This document shows positions 23,338-36,601 of a DNA stretch of 64,000 nucleotides, in pieces. The DNA is from Carex sylvatica. Lineage: Eukaryota > Streptophyta > Magnoliopsida > Poales > Cyperaceae. The first letter of the stretch is position 1; every line of letters starts with the position of its first letter. The stretch spans positions 1-64,000 of the forward strand of contig CAXKVR010000159.1 of NCBI GenBank assembly GCA_964058845.1, read 5' to 3'. Position numbers and translations under genes: made by a program. The notes under the pieces are model-generated. The model did no database searches, was not told the DNA's origin, and saw nothing but the letters and a program-made list of their open reading frames with translations.

Positions 23338-24485
23338 CCTGTCAAAATATCCGAAATTGAAGAAGAAAAGATCCAAAACCCTAGTTTGTTTGTGCCGCTG
23401 AGAGACATTGAAGCTCGTGTCGAACCTTAGAAAATTGCGAGACGTCACCGGTTTCTACTAATCAAATCAAGCAGCTGAGTTTCTCGGCGGTGCCTCGCGA
23501 ATCGCTATCGGAGGGAAAGGCTGATTCTTGCTTTTGATAAAACGATTGGAATTTGGAGGGAAAGATTGATTCTTGTTCTTTGGGCGCCCGTAAGAGATGT
23601 TCCCCGCCAGATCCCAAGATAATAAGGATTCGTATCTCCTCAGGTACCTGACCCAACACAGTTGAAATGGACGATCCAGATTTACTCTCAGTCGGTGGCT
23701 ATTGGGAATGGCTCATAAGTGTTATTTGTGCTTTGAGATTCGTGTCAAGTTAAAATAACAATCTGGGACCATCCGTTTCAATTGTACTAAGTCAAGTAAC
23801 CTGAGGGGGTTTGATAGAATTCAGATAATATAGAATGTAATTTCACATAGTTGGTAATTAACTTTCAGAAAAACCCCTGCAATTTTCGCTATTCCTCATA
23901 CCATAGAGAATAATTATAAAACTAAATATATAGCCATATAGGTCAAGCAGAATCTGACCGCAATTTGAAATACAGAGCAAAAAGATACATGCATCACATC
24001 TTTTATTCTATGTTAAACCCAAAACATTATTATTATTTTTTTAGTTACAATTTGTTAAAACAAAAAGTACATAATCTCGATTTTTATTTTTTATGGAATA
24101 CAATGAAAAGCATAAAATATTAAACACAACCAAAATTTATACTTCTTTTAGAATGAAATGACCACAAAATTATGAAACAAATAAAGAAGAGGACAACAAA
24201 AATGAATGTAAAAGAAAATAAATACTGGCTGAATACACCAGATGATACTATAAAAATAGACAAACATAGAAATTAGAAAATAATAATTGAAATAAAAAAT
24301 GCAGTGGTACAAATTTTGTCTCTCTATGAAAGATATATCCAGGTTCAACTCTCAAAGATGATATCTAAAATATACCGAAATATATTGAGGTTCAACTCTC
24401 AAAAATATAGAAATATATCGGTGCCCTTGAAAAAAAGGCGAACTTCAATTGCTTTTATAGCAAAAAAAAAATAATATCCACTTGG

Positions 24486-24914
24486 TCAGATGGTCAACAG
24501 GTACGATACGGATCAGGTGGAGACATTTTCTTCGAATACGGTACGAATCCGTTAAACGGGTAAAAAAGTACTATTCACATCTCGATTTGTACTTCGATGA
24601 AATATTATTCAAAACAAGAAAAAAAAAGGATAAAAATAATAATGAATATAACTAATTTGTATTATGAAAATTTAGTAAATATAAAACTTTGTTGTATCAT
24701 ATATTATCTTCATACAAATATATATCTATATATGTAATTTTATTTTGATAAAATTATTTATAGGATAACAGGTAAGATAACGAAAAAAAATCGTTACCTT
24801 TACTCATATTCGATAAGCTAACGGAAAAAAAAAATCTTACTTTTGTTCATCTTTTCAAATACGATACGGATCGGATAAACAGACAAAAGAGTGTCATTGA
24901 CACTCCTAATTATA
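24486..24914. mobile_element. Candidate 429-bp insertion (U3)
   Basis: Flanked by ATCCACTTGG at 24476-24485 and 24915-24924. The array's U4-like to U1-like switch falls inside this element (about 24,690-24,830). Confidence 0.5.
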
Positions 24915-25689
24915 ATCCACTTGGACTTTTATTTAATTAACCCGTAAAGCTTGATTACCGCTATAAAACAGACTTACAAATTAAGAGAGGCAGACGTTAA
25001 TTACATCAGCTTGTTTTATTTTGTATGCACGTCGACTACGGAATGTGTAAGAAAGGAATAAAGTTTCCGGATTTTTTTTTTTTTTAAAAAGTATTTTTGG
25101 ACCGAGTACTTTTTTATTTTACTTTTCTGTATCACATTTAATGTTTAACGAGTGAAAACCTTGTAAAAAATGTTAATGCTGTTTGATTATTTATTAAAAT
25201 GATATAAATATAACAATAACAAAAAGTAACAGAAAGAATAATAAATGTGAAAAGAACGGTAATAATATAATTGTCACAACCCTTTTTTTTTTGGAAAATA
25301 AGAAGTACAATTTAAATTTTTCATTGAAAACATTTTAAAAATAAAAAATATATATAGTATGATTTTCGCAAATGGATTAAAATTAGTTAGGTCGCAATTT
25401 TTATTTAGAGCTTCATCTACCCTTATTGTTGTCTAAGAGCAAGAATATATAGAGTCCAGTACTACAATATTGGATTCATTAAGACTCATGCGCTGCAACA
25501 AATCATTTAAATTTCTAGTTTTGAATATTGAGCAACATTTTGCGTCATGTACAATATTTATTTCATTAATTATAATCATGCATAATGGTTTTGAATCGCA
25601 AAGCGCACTAGTGTTCAATCAAAACACAGAAGAAGAAAAGAAAAAAAGAAAAAGAAAAAAAATGAGATTCTATTTGGTAATAGCAACGT

Positions 25690-26097
25690 TTGATAGTACT
25701 TAACCGGTTCAAAATAGATTTATTCAGAGACCAAATTTCAAATTTATTTTTGGAGATCTTTCCTAGCGACTCTGAACAAGTTCTTCTCGTCGTTTCCGAC
25801 CTCTCGCCTACAACTCCTACCAACACCGCCTCAACTACCACCGACCTCAACCCTTTTCTTCCCCACCTCTCCTACCACCCTCCTCAACCTTCTGAGCAAA
25901 ATGATGCTAACGCCCCTGCTCTAGCCTCTATCGATTGGGAAGATTACGGTGCTGTTTTGATTGGAGGTGCTCCTTTTGAGAAGAAACGAAAGAGGAAGGA
26001 GGATTTGATGTACTTTCAGGTAAAGAATTGTGCTAGTTTCATTAATTTAAGAGCAATGGCAAATAGATTAGAGGGAATTAGTGTTGAGAATCAATGA
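25690..26097 (+). pseudogene. ORF fragment of unknown family, U3
   Basis: The translated sequence is identical to the U1 fragment, not to its neighbours U2 or U4. It likewise lacks an upstream in-frame ATG. Confidence 0.4.
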
Positions 26098-28234
26098 TAA
26101 TTTTTCTTTCATTTTTCGGTCATCATTAGTAATATAAAATGTTGAACTTTAGTTAAATGAAATTGCTATTGACCTGGAGCTTCTTGCTTATAGTTGCAAA
26201 CTGTAGATAAAAATATGAAATGCATGTGTTATTATCACAAATGGAATTCGATATTGGATATAATACATAATAATATGTGCACAAGCTATTTTTTGGGTCT
26301 CTTTCATAGTATATTTTGTACCTCTCTTTCATGTCAATTACAAAGATTTACTGTATTAATACTATGTTTCTGTTTAGGTTTAGACACAAAAATAAATAAT
26401 CAGTTAAGATTTTAAGATGATAAATTATAATTTTTAAAAAAAATCAGCAGTTGAACCGATTGACCCACCGGTCTAACCAGTGAACTGTTGATCTAGAGTT
26501 TTACCGAGTTGATGTTTGGTCTGATTCTAATAGCATTGGTTCTTAGTAAACTAAAAAAGAAGATGACAAAACAGGTCATGTTAGCGAGTGTAATTATGGA
26601 ATTATTCCAAATCCATCTGAAATTCGTTATATCTTTAATTTGATCGAATGGTCAACCACGCACCAATCCCAAAGTACTTTTTTTTATAATGGATCCAATT
26701 AAAAGTTAACCAATAAATAAAATATCATACCTAATATAGTTTTGAGGCCCCGATAAAAGTAGACATTTTTTTATTGGATTAGAAGGCCTAATGGGCTCAG
26801 AATTCTCTAGCAATCCCCAAAAATGCACTCGCTTGATAGTGTAGAGCAAGGGATGTCAGAAATTTTAATAAATTTTATGAATAAATATTTATATTCTTTG
26901 TTTTAATATTATGTTCGAAATTTTGTTTGCTTACAACTATAACCATACCAAAAATATTTCTTTAATTTATTTGGGTAATAACGTCAACATGTTGTTGGCC
27001 ACCTCTGGATCACGTTTTGATATTAAGCATGTCAACAATATATATTCATTCATCAATTTTTATTAATTTTGCTATTTATGCTTCTCATCTCATCATATAT
27101 TTTCAATCTGTCTTAATTTAGCATGATGTCAGAAATAGTAGGTTATATTTGACATGTTATATGAGAGCATCTATTTTTCTGAAACTATTAGAGTTTTTAA
27201 TGCAGTTTCTAATTCAGATTCAAAGATGTGAGAAAGTTTCTTATTTAAAATCTATGTAGTAAAGTTTCTTATTAAGAAACTGTGTATAAAGTCCATGCTG
27301 ACTAAATGATTGGCTCAAATTATTTCTCTTTTTTAATTTGTTGCTGACGTGGCTTAATAAATCTCTAAAATTAATTTCAAGGATATGAGAGTTAGAAACT
27401 TTAGAGACCTTAATTTCTAAAAAGTAGTTAAAAGTTATATAGAAACTCAGGAGAAATAATTTAGTATTTAGTATTTAGGATAGGATATTTTAAAAGATGT
27501 CATTTATAGAGTTCTCTTTTTAGAAATTTATGTTTTTATAAATATATTTCATTTGTACTCTATGTAATAATGAAGTCAAGAATACGAATAAGTTTTCTCA
27601 TAATATTGTTTCTCTTTTATTTCTCGCATCTCCTTTAGGAACCCTAAGAAATTTTAATAAATTTTAAAATTATTTTCTTATAATAATTTTAATCTGTATT
27701 CGACACAATTATAAAACTTTTCATAACCAAAATTAATTATTTCTTTTTTGTTTTCATTTTCAATAATAACGAACAATTACATTTCACCAGGTGGTGAACT
27801 GGAAAAGATCAGAATTGTTAACAGGATTTAAAAAAATAATTTTTAGTTTTTTTTAATAACAGAAAAGCAAACTTAAAATTAATGAAGCATTGGTGAACCT
27901 AGTAAAACTTGGATAGCAAGTAGTTCATTTTTTAGGCAAGCGGGATTAACATTCTTTATTTAACCATGAAACAAAAGCATGTCTAGTAGTATTGCGCATT
28001 AATAAAACACTTGCTAACTAAGGTCAGCAATTGTTAAATAAGGAAACAATATAATTGATTAATTATTTAGAAGGTCGGTAATTGTTAAATAAGGAAACAA
28101 TATAAAAATATAAAATATATATGTATATACGTACTTACCTTAAGATATAAGTAAATAGATGACAGAAATAGAAATAGCGCTTTAATCTTCCTTCAATCTT
28201 CTCTCATATTTTTATATTTAGAATTAGGGTCCGG

Positions 28235-28301
28235 TATATAAACACCCCCATACTCTCTCTTTTTCTTATCAAATCTATACGCTCCTCCTCTCTCTCCTAC
28301 C
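28235..28301 (+). promoter_or_regulatory. Core promoter and leader of F-box copy 3
   Basis: TATATAAA at 28235-28242 with CT-rich leader; same as copies 1 and 2. Confidence 0.7.
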
Positions 28302-29477
28302 ATGGCGCCTCCCCCTTCTACTAAAAGGCCCATAGACATTCCAGACCACATACTTCACAAAATGGTCCTGCCTCGTCTCCCTTTCAAATGCCTGAATAGA
28401 TGCAAATGCATTACTAAGGAAATATATTCTCTAATCAGCTCAGATGCCACATTTGCTGCCGATCAGTCCCGCTCAGCAAGCACTTCATCAAGTGGCTTTG
28501 TTTACATGGCCCATAATGGTTTATCGTTCTTCCCCGACCCAGAACTTATAGGTGTACCCGACCCGTCCCTCAATTTCCTCAACCCGACATCTGGTGAGAT
28601 CATGCTAGTCTCCTCCACAAACGGCCTACTTCTCCTTTATGGTGAATTCAGTGGCATGAAATCCCTCTGTGTGTGTAATCCTGCTACCAAAGAGATGGCG
28701 TTCGTTCCAAATGCTGTCGGGGAAGAATATTTCAGCAACGAAATGGGTACTCTTGCGTATGATCCTTGCGAGTTACCTCATCGGTTCACCATTGTTGATC
28801 CTCTGCTGCGCATCCATACAAATGGTCTATTGTGCCAGTTTGACGTCTTTCATTCAGACACCGGCAAATGGACCCGTTCTAGCCAGAGCATATATCTAGC
28901 CATGATTTTTCCAGCTCTAGTTAAAGCAGTATGCTCAGCTAAGGGGGTGATATATTGGTGTTTTGGAACGTATCTTTTGTGGTACGATATAAAGAGGGAT
29001 ATAGCAGGGACCCTATCATTGCCAGTGATTGAAGGGAGGGTGATAGATGGAGTCACTGATGTAGGGGTCTGCGCCGGTGAAATCACATGTTGCCGTGCAT
29101 GGAGTGGCGGGATTGAAGTGTGGAGACTGACTGGGGGGTCCCACTGGGATAGGATGCATGCAACGAGTTGGGACGGCATGGCAAATGCATTTGACTTTTA
29201 TCTTGGCATGCAGTTACGCCACGAAAACAAGTCTGATTTGTTCTACAAGCAACGCGTTGTACGTCCAGTAGGATTTGATGGGCAATTTGTTTATATTGCT
29301 GTGCGGCTCAAGTATCGATATAATACTGAAAAGCTGTTCAGCTGGGAAATAGAGACGGGACGGGTTGAAGGCAAGGGTATGATTACTACAAATGGACCAT
29401 GTTGCGGAGATCATGCCTTCAATTATTCGAATAGCATGGCCCGAGTGCCGCAGATTTCGAAGGAGATTTCTAAGTAA
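28302..29477 (+). CDS. F-box protein with F-box-associated domain, copy F3
   Basis: Product identical to F1 and F2 over 391 residues. In the downstream flank it follows F1 (TTATCTTTTTATA; CAGTTTTTAAAAACTG) rather than F2, with one private change, TTGCGTCTC at about 30005. Confidence 0.9.
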   Translation: MAPPPSTKRPIDIPDHILHKMVLPRLPFKCLNRCKCITKEIYSLISSDATFAADQSRSASTSSSGFVYMAHNGLSFFPDPELIGVPDPSLNFLNPTSGEIMLVSSTNGLLLLYGEFSGMKSLCVCNPATKEMAFVPNAVGEEYFSNEMGTLAYDPCELPHRFTIVDPLLRIHTNGLLCQFDVFHSDTGKWTRSSQSIYLAMIFPALVKAVCSAKGVIYWCFGTYLLWYDIKRDIAGTLSLPVIEGRVIDGVTDVGVCAGEITCCRAWSGGIEVWRLTGGSHWDRMHATSWDGMANAFDFYLGMQLRHENKSDLFYKQRVVRPVGFDGQFVYIAVRLKYRYNTEKLFSWEIETGRVEGKGMITTNGPCCGDHAFNYSNSMARVPQISKEISK

Positions 29478-30248
29478 ACTGAGATATGATTTTGTTTAGT
29501 TTTAGGATTCTAGAAATTAATATGGGTAATGTATTGGAGTTATTGTTGCACTGCTTTTCTGATATGGTGAAACAGGGATGTATTTAATGTATTGGTTACA
29601 AGAGTTGCAAATCATGTCATAAAAAATTTATGCAATTTATGAAGTTATTTATGTTTAAGTGTTTAAAACAGAAATTTATGTTTGATGTGGTATGGTGATT
29701 GTATGCACTTTTGGTGGGGACAAAATTGTCAATAGTTTGGTATCTGGTATCTGATCGAGCTTGTGTAATTGAGAGTAGTTAGATCTGACCAAGATTGATG
29801 TAATGATTTCTATAATACTCGTACTTTTTTAGATGAGAAGCTAAGGATGTGAATCCCTTAATATAGTTATCTTTTTATAAACAATTATATTTATAGCTTC
29901 TGTTATTTCCCCTTTTGAATCTCTTTGACTTGCTTGTCTGCACTTCAGCTAAACCAAATAAGCAAAAAAATGTAATGTAAATGTTAGGGGTCTACTTGTA
30001 ATTTTGCGTCTCATTATTCTGGTGGAATGAATGAGAAAATCCTTTATTCCAAGATCTCTGAATAAAACCCAAACAGTGATCTCCTGCCTGTTGTGAAGTC
30101 TTTTGATTGAGTTATTCGTGTATATGATTTTTCAATTTTATTTTCTCTTTTTGATTGAATTATTTTTTTATATTCCCCGCTTTGTCTCCCTGCTGCAGTG
30201 TTTATTCTGGCACTGATGTTCGCTTTGAGGCTCGGTTAAAACACTTTT

Positions 30249-30499
30249 TCTATATACCCAACTTTCCCATTTGAAAACAGATAAATGAATAAAAGATATT
30301 TGAGCAAGCAGCATGTGAGACTTGGTGACGCCGGTGTAGAGGGCAAAACTACAAATCTTTATTTTCAGTTTTTAAAAACTGTTCGTGTATCTGTGACCAG
30401 GAAAACATATATAATACTACAATTACTCTAACATAAGAAATATGTGTTAAGCCCTGCAAAATATGAAAAGGTGTTTAACATCCATGCACAATACAAACA
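30249..30499 (+). pseudogene. LEA-gene remnant (U3/U4 joint)
   Basis: Matches the 9250-9500 remnant (TTGAGCAAGC, GACGCC, CAGTTTTTAAAAACTG). No equivalent exists after U4, where the array ends at about 40,716. Confidence 0.72.
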
Positions 30500-30588
30500 T
30501 CCGTAAGTAACTCGGCCATAAACAAATCGTTACCAAACCAAACCGATAAATTACAACTTCAACTTTTGATCAAAGTCTAAAACAACCC

Positions 30589-30894
30589 GAAACCAATTGA
30601 CATTTCACAAGCACCTGACTCACTAACACATAACACAAAGCAACCAAAATGCAATTGACTGTCCACACACACATATGACAAGCCTTGACTTGAACCGGAC
30701 TGACCAGTAACCCAATGAAACCTGAACCCGATTGACTCAAGACTGAATTAACATGACCCCCCACTGATCTGCAACGTGAATTGACTGGAACTCTGGTAAC
30801 TTAGACCCGACACCAGACCCACACCCTAAATGACCTGAACACCACATGACTCAACCTGACCCTGAACTGCCCTGTCATACCTGATTGCCACCGA
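30589..30894. repeat. Degenerate TGACC/CTGAAC-rich low-complexity tract
   Basis: Third copy of the tract at 9590-9895, lying between the LEA remnant and the last exon of M4. Confidence 0.6.
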
Positions 30895-30973
30895 TCTGTT
30901 ATTTTAACAACATCGAGTACAGTCTCAGGTTTTGGTAGAAATTCGGGTTGAGATATACATTATACTAGAAAAC

Positions 30974-33841
30974 TTACAGCCAGAGAACCAGCAGATAGCC
31001 TGACAGGTCCAAAACAATCTGGGGTAGTAGTAGAAGTAGGAGCAACCTACCTAAACTTAACTGAGAGAGAAAGTACAAGGAAAATAACAACTCGGCAGCC
31101 ACTGCCAAGCATTTCGAGAGAGAGGAGAATACCATCGGGCGATAAACCATTCTACTTATGGGGATGTTGTTCCTTAGTCTCAAAAAAGCACTGGCAGGGG
31201 AGATGAGCCCCTTGTTCAAGCAATCTTCGACCCTCAAAACCACACTCCGGTCCAGAATACCATTGGAAGATAGAAGAAAAAAGTGGCCGGATCTGTGTAT
31301 GAGACGAGGTAAAAAAAAAAAAAAATTAAGAAACCATGAAGCAATTTAAAAGCGACCGGAAAAGGTATGCCCATAAAAATCTACATTACTGCTACTGTTC
31401 TGTCTCCACCAGGAAGTAACAACATACAAACACTATTATTTTATATGGTGTAAAGTTGTTAAGCCATGATGTGTCTGTAGAATACCAAAATTAGCTCCCA
31501 ATGCCCCAAGAAAGGCAAAGTGGAGAAACTTAATTCCTACAAAAAGTAAGCGAACTCTAAATGCACGTCTGCTCCCTATACATACCATTTCACTGGTAAT
31601 ATCGGCCACTCAGATTTTCACTAGTATCTAGAGAAGAGAAAGAAAATTACACAAGGAGGTGGTAATTAAGCTGAGAAACATAAAGAACCTGATGTTTACT
31701 CCTAGGGTAAAATACGAGTTGCCCTTAGCACGCACTTTAAGTACCTCATCTGCATAGCAGTCTTCAGTGCCATCCTCTTTCTTTATGGAGTTACGCCAAG
31801 GAACAAAAAGAAAAGCTTAGTTATATTGTGTTTAATCTGTGTTGTACATACTCCTAGTCCATTTTTGTTTGATTCATATTTTAGATTTATTTAGTCATAC
31901 AAATGAAAGTATCAGTATCTCTAACAGTTGTATTTGGATGAGTTGATATTTATTTATGTGTTTTTAACTTTTATGGAACTTATATATTGTTGCCAAAGGG
32001 GAGATCTTTTGGGTTTAGTCAAACATGCTTCACATACCATTCCTAACAAAACCACATCTTCGGGACGGCAGCAAATCTCAGCATTTCTCCTCAACTCTTC
32101 GTGAATCTCAAGCAACCTTGTGTGTCTACTGCACGCAATTGCCCTAACAAGAAGCTTCTCCACATCTATGCAGCTCTGGTCAATTGTAAGTGTCGCCTCC
32201 TTATTACCAGTAAGCGGGTCCACGATAATTGACCCATGGACACACCTGACTTGCCGATCTGGCCCCAGCTCAATCCTCACAAAAGGAGCCAGACTCCCTG
32301 GCTCTCTGCCTCCATTTTCAGTATCAAGCCAGTAAGTCAACTTCAGCCCGGGTATCTCTAACCCGGAGAACTGCAACTCAGAATCCTGACCTAACTGCAT
32401 CATTGTTTTGCCACCTATCTCACCAGTCTGACTACTGTCTGAGATCAGGTTAAAGCGAATTGCATCTCGCCACCTCCCTTGACACAGTATCTTCGCCTGC
32501 TTTACTATGGTGTCCATAACAAGCACGGCACACAGCTCATGAAGTATCATGTAGAGGATATTAAACGGGTTCTCTGAAACCTCCATGCGACGCTCCAAGT
32601 CATCACCAAGTGCGTATCTACGGGATGTTTCAAGCTTGATAGGCCCTGTCTTCTCCCCTACGAGTAATTCCAGATGCAGGATTCGCCAGAGATGCAAGTG
32701 GCATCGGTACCCTAGTGTCAAAAGTACCTTGAATTGTCCATCAACCCGAAGGGTGACGATTCCATCAGAGACTGAGATGTTAGACACTTCCTTTGGGATA
32801 ACAGTATCTAGAAGTTTCGACCGAACAAGGGTGCTAAGTTTCTTCAGTGCCGGTTTCAGCTCTGCCTCCGGAAGAGTGCTCTTTATACCAATATCTTCTA
32901 TGCATTTGGGAAGTCTGCTGTATCGACCTGTAATCAAATATATCCATTGTTTCATCAATTATCAGATATAGATCTGTTTACAAATTGCTGGTGTATGACT
33001 TGAAGGTAGCTAGTTAATACCAATATCACCAATCTAGTTAATTTATGCTGGTATATTGCCTTGGAAGTAGCTAATCAATACCAGTATAACGAGTGCTGTA
33101 CTACTATCCTTTGGTACACTTCGTACTGATGAGGTTGGAGCTAAGTCTAACAAAAAAGGATATCACAGGAAACTTTCTTGTTTAGGCCATGGCAAGTACC
33201 AATTCAAGTAGGCTAATACCAGTACGATAGTTTCCAGTGCTATTTCTTTCTCTAAGCCAATATCACATGTATTAAGTTACCCTCCTAAGTTCAAGTATTG
33301 CTCATGACAGGCACTCCATGACTCCAAGAAAGAACATTAAAAGAAATGAATAATGTGACATGTTATATCACATTATATTCCATAGAAGTTTCGATTGTGG
33401 GTTTCTTATGCATCTTGAAGCAATAATACAAAGAAACAAAAGCTTCACCATTTCAGATTTGAATGGAAGAAGAAAGTACACATTCAAATCACAGTTCCAT
33501 TCTATAGTACACATCCTAACCGTGAAATGAGGAGCAGTACCTGTACGAAAGACCTCAATGGCAGAGGGGATGTCGTGAATGGGGTGTGCGGCATGTTGAA
33601 GCTCTTTATGCACAAAAAACAGCGAATCAGCTGCCCGAGTAACATAGAGGCCAAGCAGGCTCTGCCTGGTTTTTTCGATGAACCTGAGAAGATCGATCTT
33701 CATCTCATCATAGGATGGTTTCCGGCCGAGCTCGTCCCCCTTCAGGCTCTTCTTCATGAGCTCCTTAAGCGACAGGTACGATTCCTCCGCCACTCGCCGG
33801 ACCAACGCCATGAACTCCACTGTCTCGCCACCCACCTCCAT
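30974..33841 (-). CDS. MED14: MED14-like truncated Mediator tail subunit, copy M4 (complete)
   Basis: Exons 33541-33841, 32038-32927, 31689-31780 and 30974-31292 join in frame to 533 residues, and the predicted protein equals M3. The first intron has a one-base deletion at about 33259 (GCCAATATC versus GCCAAATATC) that does not touch the splice sites. It is the right-most MED14-like copy. The full-length MED14 parent is not in the window. Confidence 0.82.
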
Positions 33842-34989
33842 CCTGTCAAAATATCCGAAATTGAAGAAGAAAAGATCCAAAACCCTAGTTTGTTTGTGCC
33901 GCTGAGAGACATTGAAGCTCGTGTCGAACCTTAGAAAATTGCGAGACGTCACCGGTTTCTACTAATCAAATCAAGCAGCTGAGTTTCTCGGCGGTGCCTC
34001 GCGAATCGCTATCGGAGGGAAAGGCTGATTCTTGCTTTTGATAAAACGATTGGAATTTGGAGGGAAAGATTGATTCTTGTTCTTTGGGCGCCCGTAAGAG
34101 ATGTTCCCCGCCAGATCCCAAGATAATAAGGATTCGTATCTCCTCAGGTACCTGACCCAACACAGTTGAAATGGACGATCCAGATTTACTCTCAGTCGGT
34201 GGCTATTGGGAATGGCTCATAAGTGTTATTTGTGCTTTGAGATTCGTGTCAAGTTAAAATAACAATCTGGGACCATCCGTTTCAATTGTACTAAGTCAAG
34301 TAACCTGAGGGGGTTTGATAGAATTCAGATAATATAGAATGTAATTTCACATAGTTGGTAATTAACTTTCAGAAAAACCCCTGCAATTTTCGCTATTCCT
34401 CATACCATAGAGAATAATTATAAAACTAAATATATAGCCATATAGGTCAAGCAGAATCTGACCGCAATTTGAAATACAGAGCAAAAAGATACATGCATCA
34501 CATCTTTTATTCTATGTTAAACCCAAAACATTATTATTATTTTTTTAGTTACAATTTGTTAAAACAAAAAGTACATAATCTCGATTTTTATTTTTTATGG
34601 AATACAATGAAAAGCATAAAATATTAAACACAACCAAAATTTATACTTCTTTTAGAATGAAATGACCACAAAATTATGAAACAAATAAAGAAGAGGACAA
34701 CAAAAATGAATGTAAAAGAAAATAAATACTGGCTGAATACACCAGATGATACTATAAAAATAGACAAACATAGAAATTAGAAAATAATAATTGAAATAAA
34801 AAATGCAGTGGTACAAATTTTGTCTCTCTATGAAAGATATATCCAGGTTCAACTCTCAAAGATGATATCTAAAATATACCGAAATATATTGAGGTTCAAC
34901 TCTCAAAAATATAGAAATATATCGGTGCCCTTGAAAAAAAGGCGAACTTCAATTGCTTTTATAGCAAAAAAAAAATAATATCCACTTGG

Positions 34990-35418
34990 TCAGATGGTCA
35001 ACAGGTACGATACGGATCAGGTGGAGACATTTTCTTCGAATACGGTACGAATCCGTTAAACGGGTAAAAAAGTACTATTCACATCTCGATTTGTACTTCG
35101 ATGAAATATTATTCAAAACAAGAAAAAAAAAGGATAAAAATAATAATGAATATAACTAATTTGTATTATGAAAATTTAGTAAATATAAAACTTTGTTGTA
35201 TCATATATTATCTTCATACAAATATATATCTATATATGTAATTTTATTTTGATAAAATTATTTATAGGATAACAGGTAAGATAACGAAAAAAAATCGTTA
35301 CCTTTACTCATATTCGATAAGCTAACGGAAAAAAAACATCTTACTTTTGTTCATCTTTTCAAATACGATACGGATCGGATAAACAGACAAAAGAGTGTCA
35401 TTGACACTCCTAATTATA
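34990..35418. mobile_element. Candidate 429-bp insertion (U4)
   Basis: Flanked by ATCCACTTGG at 34980-34989 and 35419-35428. It carries the U2-type CATCTT variant. Confidence 0.5.
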
Positions 35419-36193
35419 ATCCACTTGGACTTTTATTTAATTAACCCGTAAAGCTTGATTACTGCTATAAAACAGACTTACAAATTAAGAGAGGCAGACG
35501 TTAATTACCTCAGCTTGTTTTATTTTGTATGCACGTCGACTACGGAATGTGTAAGAAAGGAATAAAGTTTCCGGATTTTTTTTTTTTTTTAAAAGTATTT
35601 TTGGACCGAGTACTTTTTTATTTTACTTTTCTGTATCACATTTAATGTTTAACGAGTGAAAACCTTGTAAAAAATGTTAATGTTGTTTGATTATTTATTA
35701 AAATGATATAAATATAACAATAACAAAAAGTAACAGAAAGAATAATAAATGTGAAAAGAACGGTAATAATATAATTGTCACAACCCTTTTTTTTTTGGAA
35801 AATAAGAAGTACAATTTAAATTTTTCATTGAAAACATTTTAAAAATAAAAAATATATATAGTATGATTTTCGCAAATGGATTAAAATTAGTTAGGTCGCA
35901 ATTATTATTTAGAGCTTCATCTACCCTTATTGTTGTCTAAGAGCAAGAATATATAGAGTCCAGTATTACAATATTGGATTCATTAAGACTCATGCGCTGC
36001 AACAAATCATTTAAATTTCTAGTTTTGAATATTGAGCAACATTTTGCGTCATGTACAATATTTATTTCATTAATTATAATCATACATAATGGTTTTGAAT
36101 CGCAAAGCGCACTAGTGTTCAATCAAAACACAGAAGAAGAAAAGAAAAAAACAAAAACAAAAAAAATGAGATTCTATTTGGTAATAGCAACGT

Positions 36194-36601
36194 TTGATAG
36201 TACTTAACCGGTTCAAAATAGATTTATTCAGAGACCAAATTTCAAATTTATTTTTGGAGATCTTTCCTAGCGACTCTGAACAAGTTCTTCCCGTCGTTTC
36301 CGACCTCTCGCCTACAACTCCTACCAACACCGCCTCAACTACCACCGACCTCAACCCTTTTCTTCCCCACCTCTCCTACCACCCTCCTCAACCTTCTGAG
36401 CAAAATGATGCTAACGCCCCTGCTCTAGCCTCTACCGATTGGGAAGATTACGGTGCTGTTTTGATTGGAGGTGCTACTTTTGGGAAGAAACGAAAGAGGA
36501 AGGAGGATTTGATGTACTTTCAGGTTAAGAATTGTGCTAGTTTTGTTAATTTAAGGGCAATGGCAAATAGATTAGAGGGAATTAGTGTTGAGAATCAATG
36601 A
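36194..36601 (+). pseudogene. ORF fragment of unknown family, U4
   Basis: The most divergent copy: Thr for Ile in STDWEDYG and GATFGKK for GAPFEKK. The donor reads CAGGTTAAG instead of CAGGTAAAG. The increase in divergence begins within this fragment, at about 36,434. Confidence 0.4.

Larger units (their letters stand above)
23338..28301. other. U3 spacer between divergent genes
   Basis: The left part (to about 24,690) carries variants shared with U4, such as AAAACAAAAAG at about 24060 and ATATCGG at about 24415. From about 24,830 rightward it carries U1 variants instead (AATCTT, GATTACCGC, ACATCAGC, CTTCTCGTCG, GACCTGGAGC). The switch marks a recombination interval. The duplicated 35-bp motif lies at 28020-28106. 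Confidence 0.65.
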
